Source: Craterostigma plantagineum (Eukaryota; Streptophyta; Magnoliopsida; Lamiales; Linderniaceae). Taken from it: 64,000 bases of DNA. The notes under the pieces are model-generated. The model did no database searches, was not told where the DNA came from, and was given only the letters and a program-made list of their open reading frames with translations. Below, piece after piece: positions 58,420-64,000 of the stretch. Each line of letters opens with the position of its first letter. Position 1 is the stretch's first letter. Made by a program: the position numbers and the translations under genes. Location: positions 7,383,501 through 7,447,500 of the forward strand of contig JAPQWV010000005.1 of assembly GCA_027422505.1 (NCBI GenBank), in the 5' to 3' direction.

Positions 58420-59489
58420 TTAGTAAGAACGATTAGGAAAAAAGAACCTCTGCCTTTTGCTCCTCGCGCTGTAATTCGCCGCATTCGACGACATCACAAC
58501 CCTACTCAGCACCATCTTCAACGACTGCTTCACCGAACCACCGCCGCAGCCGCCGGAGTTCTTCCCCCCATGGCCGGCGCACAGAACCATTCTGCTCTTC
58601 GTTCTCCCGCCCAAGCTCGTAATTTCAGCCTCGGCCAAGGTCAAGCCTAACCCCTTCACGGCACTGCTCAGCTCCCCAAACAAGTCAGGCCTATCATCGC
58701 AGCAAATCGTAGCTCTAAAGTACAGTAACCCATCGCCGCCGCTAGAGCTCGTCGCCTCTGAAATTTCGACTGTAACTTCGTCGTTTTCAGTTGGGATTAG
58801 TGGGATTAAACCGCCGAGCTCCTTCGCCTTCGAACTCTGTTCTTTGATGTGCTCCACTGCATGGCCCAATAGAGCAGCTTTGTCCATCTGCGCACCATTA
58901 TTATTGTAAGAACAATTAGTGCACTGTAATTGATTGACCCTTTTTTTGTCTGAGACAATTAAGGGCGATAATGAGATGGGGCCAGCATGTAAGAATACTT
59001 TGTTTGTGTGCGAAAAGGGTCGTCTTTGTTAGGCGATTTTATGAGAGTTGACATGCAAGAATTAATTGTTTGTTGGGCTCTTCTTCCTGTCTTTTTTCTT
59101 TCTTTTTTTTTATTATCTTTTTTCTAGCCAAGAAAATGAACGCCTATAAGGAAAGAAATCTAAAAGAAAAAAGGAAAGAAATAGAATACTACCTTTTCGG
59201 ACATGGGGATCAGTTTTCTGAGGGTGGAAAGCTGAGCATTAATCCTATCTCTGCGTCTCTTCTCAGCTTCGCTGTGGCTTCTAGAAGCACTCAGTGTTCT
59301 GTCTTCATCTTCTTCTTCCTCTCCAAAGCCACCGACACGTGTCTCCACAGGATAGTAACACGTGTACTGATGATCATCAGCCAAACTTGGAGTCGTAAAA
59401 TGATTATTATTACCATCATAATCGCTGTGATTGTTGTTACTGTAGGAATAGTAATAGTCTTCATCAGGCAAGAAATTACAGTTAGCCAT
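58420..59489 (-). CDS. bHLH: bHLH transcription factor of the bHLH30/32/51/106 type
   Basis: Exon 1 is 59193-59489 and exon 2 is 58420-58887, with GT donor at 59192 and GCGCAG acceptor before 58887, phase 0. The product is 254 residues. It has a Tyr/Asn-rich N-terminus and an acidic patch (FGEEEEDED). The basic region and helix 1 follow (SHSEAEKRRRDRINAQL; the H, E and R of the H-E-R E-box contact set are present), then loop and helix 2 across the intron (LRKLIPMSEK/MDKAALLGHAVEHIKEQ). The C-terminal half is an ACT-like fold (DEVTVEISEA, RATICCDDRPDLFGELSSAV, LAEAEITSLGG). The intron position and sequence match the group with TMO5-like and bHLH106/107 proteins (vascular growth or stress roles). 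Which member is not decidable here. Confidence 0.94.
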
Positions 59490-60875
59490 TTTCAGGAGAG
59501 AGGGAAAGAAAGAAAAAAAAATACAATCTTGAGAAAAACTCTTAACATGGCTTCCCTTCTTTATAGCATAGCAGTCTCATGTTATAAAGTCGTTGTTGGC
59601 AGATGCAATGAACATAATAGTATTATTACCAGCCCAGTTGTGGTATATAGTGAACTTAGCATATGATGCCTGAAAATCTTCTCCTATTGGTCGGCTCATA
59701 ATTATTGGGGACCTATTTTGGACTTATCTCAACCTGTCACTTCAAAGCATATGATACAATCTAGCATAAGATATATATATAATATCATCAAAATCAATGG
59801 ATCTTTGTGTTTTAGATTTTCTTACACGCACATGCTTCAAAAGGGTACCTCACTTTCTGCTTATTTATCTCTTTCTTTAATCGCATGCATAGCTATTACA
59901 TGTACTATGTAGGATTATTTCTACATGTTTATTCCCCACACTTGTATTTAGTTCCCCATACATACTTATCTAATTCAACAGTCTCTCTTTTTTTTTTTTA
60001 TGTGGTAAAGATAAGAGGAATTTGAAACAAGGAGATAGATAGGGGAATCTAAGCCTTTTCTTTATTTCATAGTTCAATCATTGTGTGGCTACTTTCGCAT
60101 TTTTGTGGAATTACGGCTGATCATGATATGGTGAAGAAGTCTTCTGATGTAGGGACATAATAGTTATATCTGCAAAAATCCACACAAAATTTAATAATTA
60201 ATGGGTGTGGGGCTTTGATTGATTTGAAGATTGGTACGAAGACTAAATAGATCAACCACCACATGTTATTATTACACCAATGTGATAGATGTGATTTTGA
60301 AGTGTTATGCCATAGTGAATAGTTTTCTGAGGTTAACTCGATTTTCCAGCTCTCTTCTATCATATTCCAAGATCAGATATTTATTCTTTTAATAATGCAG
60401 TGGATGGTCGGTGGTGTAAATCAACAAAGCAATCGATTTTTATTCTTTAATTTTCGAGCAAATTCGAGTTTCGAAGATTGGAGAAAGACTTTAGTGTTGA
60501 GACACTGATATACAACAGCATTCCTCTCCATTTATTACGCAGACATTTCGTCTACATAATTCAAAGTCAAGGGTAAATGAAATTGTCAAAATATGAGCAA
60601 TAATATATAAATTTGATTTCTCTAGTACACTATTAGGCATATAATGGAAAAATCAAAGCATGAAAAATAATATAAGGCATATATAATGGAAAATTCCATT
60701 AAAATCTAGAAAAAATGAATTGGTCAAACACAATAATAAGCATTAGATTCTCCAACTTAAATCTTCGAATGTCTCAAAAATCTTATTATAAATTGGCTCT
60801 CAAGGCCTCAGAATATTCCCCACCATTTCTGGAAGAAAAACCTTCAAAATTATAAAAATACTTTTAGAATAATAA
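59490..60875. other. bHLH promoter region and intergenic DNA
   Basis: No gene. A purine-rich GAGAGAGGGAAAGAAAG leader lies directly before the bHLH start, and a candidate TATA (minus-strand TATAAAG near 59570) lies within the first 100 bp. Nothing else could be supported. Confidence 0.45.
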
Positions 60876-61256
60876 ATGGCAAAGCTCCTCAGTTCATCTA
60901 ACATCGTTTTGGTGCTCGCCCGCCGCAATCTTGTCTGGTATTACACTACACACACATATTGAACTAGACCCTATATATAGATATACATGATATATAGTCC
61001 TATTATTAATATTAAACATGATTTTTAATGTGCAGATAATTATGAGATGGTTTGTGGGTTTGAGACAGATTATAAGGGTGTTTGTAACGTGAAATTCAGA
61101 TATCCATGCGATCCTAGGATTAATACATCATGCGCAGGGCCATGTAAGAGCTACATAATATTCGAAAGAGATTATCTCGATAGTTATTGCTTGGACATAA
61201 GCCCTGAACGTGACGAAAATGTTTGCACTTGTACTTTCAGCTGTCGCAAAAATTAA
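60876..61256 (+). pseudogene. Defensin-like cysteine-rich peptide gene, signal exon frameshifted
   Basis: Exon 1 is 60876-60937 and exon 2 is 61036-61256 (acceptor TGTGCAG). Exon 2 is intact. It encodes about 73 residues with nine cysteines (VCGF, VCNV, PCDP, SCAGPCKS, YCLD, VCTCTFSC), ending in the C-x-C-x3-C pattern of defensin-like peptides. Exon 1 should encode the signal peptide (MAKLLSSSNIVLVLA) but is 62 nt, two bases shorter than its relative at 62522. It joins exon 2 out of frame. Family members are small secreted peptides in defence or pollen signalling. The exact subfamily is not identified. Confidence 0.75.
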
Positions 61257-62472
61257 TTAACGAAATGATAATGGGTCATTAATTAATATATTTTATTTTG
61301 TTGTCGAAATCTTGTTTTATATACTTTCTGCAATCCATCTTCGCTACACATCTTTTTAAATATACAGTCGCAAATGTAGAAAAAGGAAAACGTACGATTG
61401 ATGTGAACAAATATATAAGCAGAAATTGAAATCCAAAACAAAATGGGCTAAAGGGTAATATGCCCATTTAACGGGCTCTTTTTTTTATTATTTATTTGAT
61501 CATTTTAGTCAAGTAGTTAATTTTTTTTGTTCAAACAATCAAGTAGTTAATCAAATATTGAGACTAATGGCGATGATGTTCATTAATATCCACTAGTATT
61601 TTTGGCAATAAGGTCATTTAAATATATTAACTTATAAGCTAAGTTTAATTAGTAAAATTATAATGTTAAGTTTGATTTTTTATATTATTTTTAATAATAT
61701 AAAAATTGATTTTAGAGGATATAATTGAGACTAGTATGTATAGCACATCCAATGCGTGTGCAAATATATCAATTTATTTTATATTTTGACCATTTTATAT
61801 TATTAATTAAGTTATTTAACAAATAAAATTTTAATGTAAGGATAAATTTGTAAAAAATTAAAATATTAAGGGTAAAATTATAATTAAGCAATTTAGGCTA
61901 AAATTGTAATTAATAATGACAGCCCAAATCGACAGCTTTTATCCACCCTACGATCTTTATATAAGAGTACAGATAAATTTAAGATCAAGGGTAGAATATT
62001 AATTTTAATGACATCAATTTAAGAGCAGTTGCTCTCAGGCTCTCTTCTTAATAAAATAGAAAGATTATTGTTTTTATTAGGTTTGCCTAATGGCTTGGGA
62101 CTGTATTTCACCTCTTAGGCCATTTATTTGAGCCTCATGATTATCGTATTAGTTGAATTTAGACTTATTCACCTAATTTCACTGGTTTATTGCACATGGC
62201 CACATATTTAAAGTCGAATAATAACTTCTCTTATTGATGAGGCAAAACTTAAAGTAACCATTTTTTCTGCCGAGAAATAATTTTGTCACTAAGTTGCTAA
62301 TATATACAAACTTATGAAGAAGTTGCCGGCGGTGAAGACAATTTCACGTTGAATGAAGGAAGGAAGTTAGTTATATGGCAGTTACTGATGTCACGGTCAC
62401 AAGCAAATCATGATCAATAACATTGTTTAATTAAATTATAGATTAGCCATAATCTCTAACTCCATTTCTTTC
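61257..62472. other. Intergenic DNA between the two defensin-like genes
   Basis: No gene. Holds repeat R copy 3; otherwise AT-rich. Confidence 0.5.
61727..61974 (+). repeat. Dispersed repeat family R, copy 3
   Basis: Longest copy (about 250 bp). Starts 'gagactagtatgtatagcac' and ends 'cttttatccaccctacgatc'. Same orientation as the other two. No ORF and no clear TIR. Confidence 0.7.
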
Positions 62473-62480
62473 TATAAAAA
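62473..62480 (+). promoter_or_regulatory. TATA box of the second defensin-like gene
   Basis: TATAAAAA in TTCTATAAAAAGC, 42 bp before the start codon at 62522. The first gene has a weaker TATAAAAA at 60851, 18 bp from its own start region. Confidence 0.55.
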
Positions 62481-62521
62481 GCTTCAAAACTATAATTCAT
62501 ATAGGAAAATAGAAAAAGTAA

Positions 62522-62585
62522 ATGGCAAAGCTCTTTAGATCCTCCAACGTCGTTTTGGTGCTCGCCTTCGTCGCAATCTTGTCTG
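62522..62585 (+). CDS. Defensin-like gene 2, signal-peptide exon (partial gene)
   Basis: 64 nt encoding MAKLFRSSNVVLVLAFVAIL plus SG, a clean secretory signal, ending at a GTAAGC donor in phase 1. That phase fits the exon 2 of its neighbour at 61036. Fifty-three bases into the intron a copia-type LTR begins (62639). The mature-peptide exon would lie beyond the window, if it survives. Confidence 0.75.
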
Positions 62586-62638
62586 GTAAGCACATAAATC
62601 AAACCCTACACACGCATACATATATATATATATAGTCA

Positions 62639-62981
62639 TGTTAGGCCGATTTTATCCAACCTTGTACTGATTCAAAGGATTAGTATTACCTGATATGATG
62701 AATTACGGAAGCAATAACGAAGTAATACCGATAGACGAATTGTAGAGTTGGAACGAGAGCGCGCGAGTTCTTCAGAAAAGTCGTCAACTCTATTAATGAA
62801 TCAGCAACCCTAAACACTGATGTGTTTAAGGTATTTATACATAAGCCCTAATGGGCTAACGGGCCCAATATATCTAATATACCCACAAGTCGGGTATATT
62901 TACAATTAAGTCCTAGGGCGTAATTAAATTACAGAACATAGACTAATAATTAAATGAACACAATTAAAATAATATCTAACA
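62639..62981 (-). mobile_element. 3' LTR of a copia-type element (family L, copy 2) in the defensin-like intron
   Basis: 343 bp bounded by TGTTAGG and TCTAACA. The adjoining AATCTCCCCCTTTGTGTTC is, on the minus strand, a clean polypurine tract (AAAGGGGGAGA), so the element runs right to left and continues past the window end. Same family as 23942-24283. Confidence 0.9.
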
Positions 62982-63002
62982 ATCTCCCCCTTTGTGTTCA
63001 TT

Positions 63003-63971
63003 TCACGTAGTAGCGCGGTCTTCTGTTCTGTAGAAGGATTTTCTCAGATTGAGAACGTACTCGAACTGTCTGATGCTTCGGCGAAGGCATAATCTATTCT
63101 GAATTTCTTCAATAGCAATATTGCTTAGGCTGACGATTTCATCTCGGAACTGCTCGAGGCCTAAGCTTGCAAGGTCACCTTTTGAAGAGTCAGAATATCT
63201 TCTAACTTTACTTCTCAGTTTCTCGATAATGATCCTGAGAGTGCCGTCGCAGTACTTCTCGACTTCTGAGAGGAACATGACTCTCTTTAGTCCATCCTTA
63301 CTGTAGACTACGGAGAGTTCAGGTTCTTTGAAGATGAAGCCATTTGGGTATGGTTTGAGTTCCTCCTCCATGCCGGCGAAGTTTGGTCTTGTGAGGTTTA
63401 CCTTCCTAGCATTATTCTCAATGGCTATCTGGAAGTCATGCCCTGTGTAGAAGGTAATGTCCCTTAGCATGTGTCTTTTGATGGCTTCATATCCCAGCTT
63501 GTATCGAAATTCTCGTAGGATGAATTTCCTGTAGAGTCTTGATAGCTTGTATACTTCGCTGGGATCAACGTACTGCAAGTTGCCTTCGGTGATCACGTCT
63601 TCTGAGCCATCCAGCCGTAGTACTTTGTAGACTGGGTACTTTAGGTTTCTTCCCATTTCCTGGACGGTGACATCCACTATGTCCTTGATCGGTGCCTTCG
63701 CTCTCATTCTCTTCTTGTCTGCATCCGTGACCCTCGATCCGCCTTTCGTCGTCCATTTGTATAGGAAATGGTAGGCCAACTTTTTGGATCCTTCAATATG
63801 TGATAGGCCTCTCAGCTCCATTTCATTGTATGGTCGAATTTGACCACGTTCTCGCCAGATTCTGCTTCTAAGTTCCTCTTGAAATGGAGTTGTGATCTTG
63901 TTCCAGGGAGTCTCAGATGCTTCTGACGTTTCTTCGTAGTCTTCTCCATTTCTGATCTCGTCTGGAGCCAT
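63003..63971 (-). CDS. Unrecognised ORF just upstream of the family L 3' LTR
   Basis: 322 residues from the first Met, but the frame stays open to the window edge, so the start may lie outside. The stop is about 20 bp before the polypurine tract, so it is the last ORF of the element. The N-terminus is acidic (NGEDYEETSEASE). The centre is rich in Arg, Lys and Tyr (YKLSRLYRKFILREFRYKLG). No protease, RT, RNase H or integrase motif, no zinc knuckle, no membrane segment. It could be an extra 3' ORF or a captured/degenerate gag-like protein. I do not assign a function. Codon use and lack of stops suggest recent constraint or a young insertion. Confidence 0.6.
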   Translation of the reverse strand: MAPDEIRNGEDYEETSEASETPWNKITTPFQEELRSRIWRERGQIRPYNEMELRGLSHIEGSKKLAYHFLYKWTTKGGSRVTDADKKRMRAKAPIKDIVDVTVQEMGRNLKYPVYKVLRLDGSEDVITEGNLQYVDPSEVYKLSRLYRKFILREFRYKLGYEAIKRHMLRDITFYTGHDFQIAIENNARKVNLTRPNFAGMEEELKPYPNGFIFKEPELSVVYSKDGLKRVMFLSEVEKYCDGTLRIIIEKLRSKVRRYSDSSKGDLASLGLEQFRDEIVSLSNIAIEEIQNRLCLRRSIRQFEYVLNLRKSFYRTEDRATT

Positions 63972-64000
63972 TCTGAGGCTTGCTTCAACCGCCGCCCAGA

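Noticed and set aside
60121..60363. 80-codon minus-strand ORF
   Set aside because: No homology recognised, no splice or promoter support; likely chance in AT-rich DNA.

Overview
The window is plant nuclear DNA: genes with GT..AG introns, a plastid-type ferritin, a VAPYRIN-like protein, an ATL RING-H2 protein, a plant bHLH and an Ole e 1-domain protein, set in dense transposable elements. The gene content fits a eudicot. An asterid is plausible, but nothing seen fixes the species. All coordinates and splice sites were read by eye.

Layout. 1-4963: the 3' end of a decayed Ty1/copia element, then a pile of small DNA transposons. 5016-7466 (+): complete eight-exon ferritin gene with an iron-response promoter motif. 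One hAT-type insertion lies at its predicted transcription start and another in intron 4. 7999-9876 (-): two-exon VAPYRIN-like gene (MSP domain plus ankyrin repeats), tail to tail with ferritin. 10420-11852: a SINE with 16-bp target duplications and a large fold-back element. 12470-13009 (+): secreted Ole e 1-domain protein. 13248-15545 (-): BUBR1/MAD3-type checkpoint gene with an apparent 4-bp frameshift in exon 3. 15702-22336: MITEs, retroposons, a probable solo LTR and minisatellites. 22703-23182 (+): intronless ATL RING-H2 gene.

23942-57440 is almost entirely retrotransposon. A non-autonomous Ty3/gypsy-type element (element A, 26240-47300, minus strand, 5-bp duplication GTAGC) has LTRs of about 4.25 kb around only 3.07 kb of decayed interior. 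A second Ty3/gypsy element (element B, 28338-37820, minus strand) with nearly complete gag-pol is nested inside one A LTR. Further right are copia gag remnants, an hAT MITE, a palindromic minisatellite, a 5'-truncated LINE with an 18-bp duplication, and another copia gag/protease block.

58420-59489 (-): two-exon bHLH gene. 60876-62585 (+): two related small cysteine-rich (defensin-like) genes; the first has a frameshifted signal exon and the second has a copia-type element in its first intron. The window ends in that element, within an unrecognised open frame.

The host genes do not form a pathway. The main theme is transposon insertion into and around genes, often with readable target-site duplications that allow the order of events to be reconstructed.
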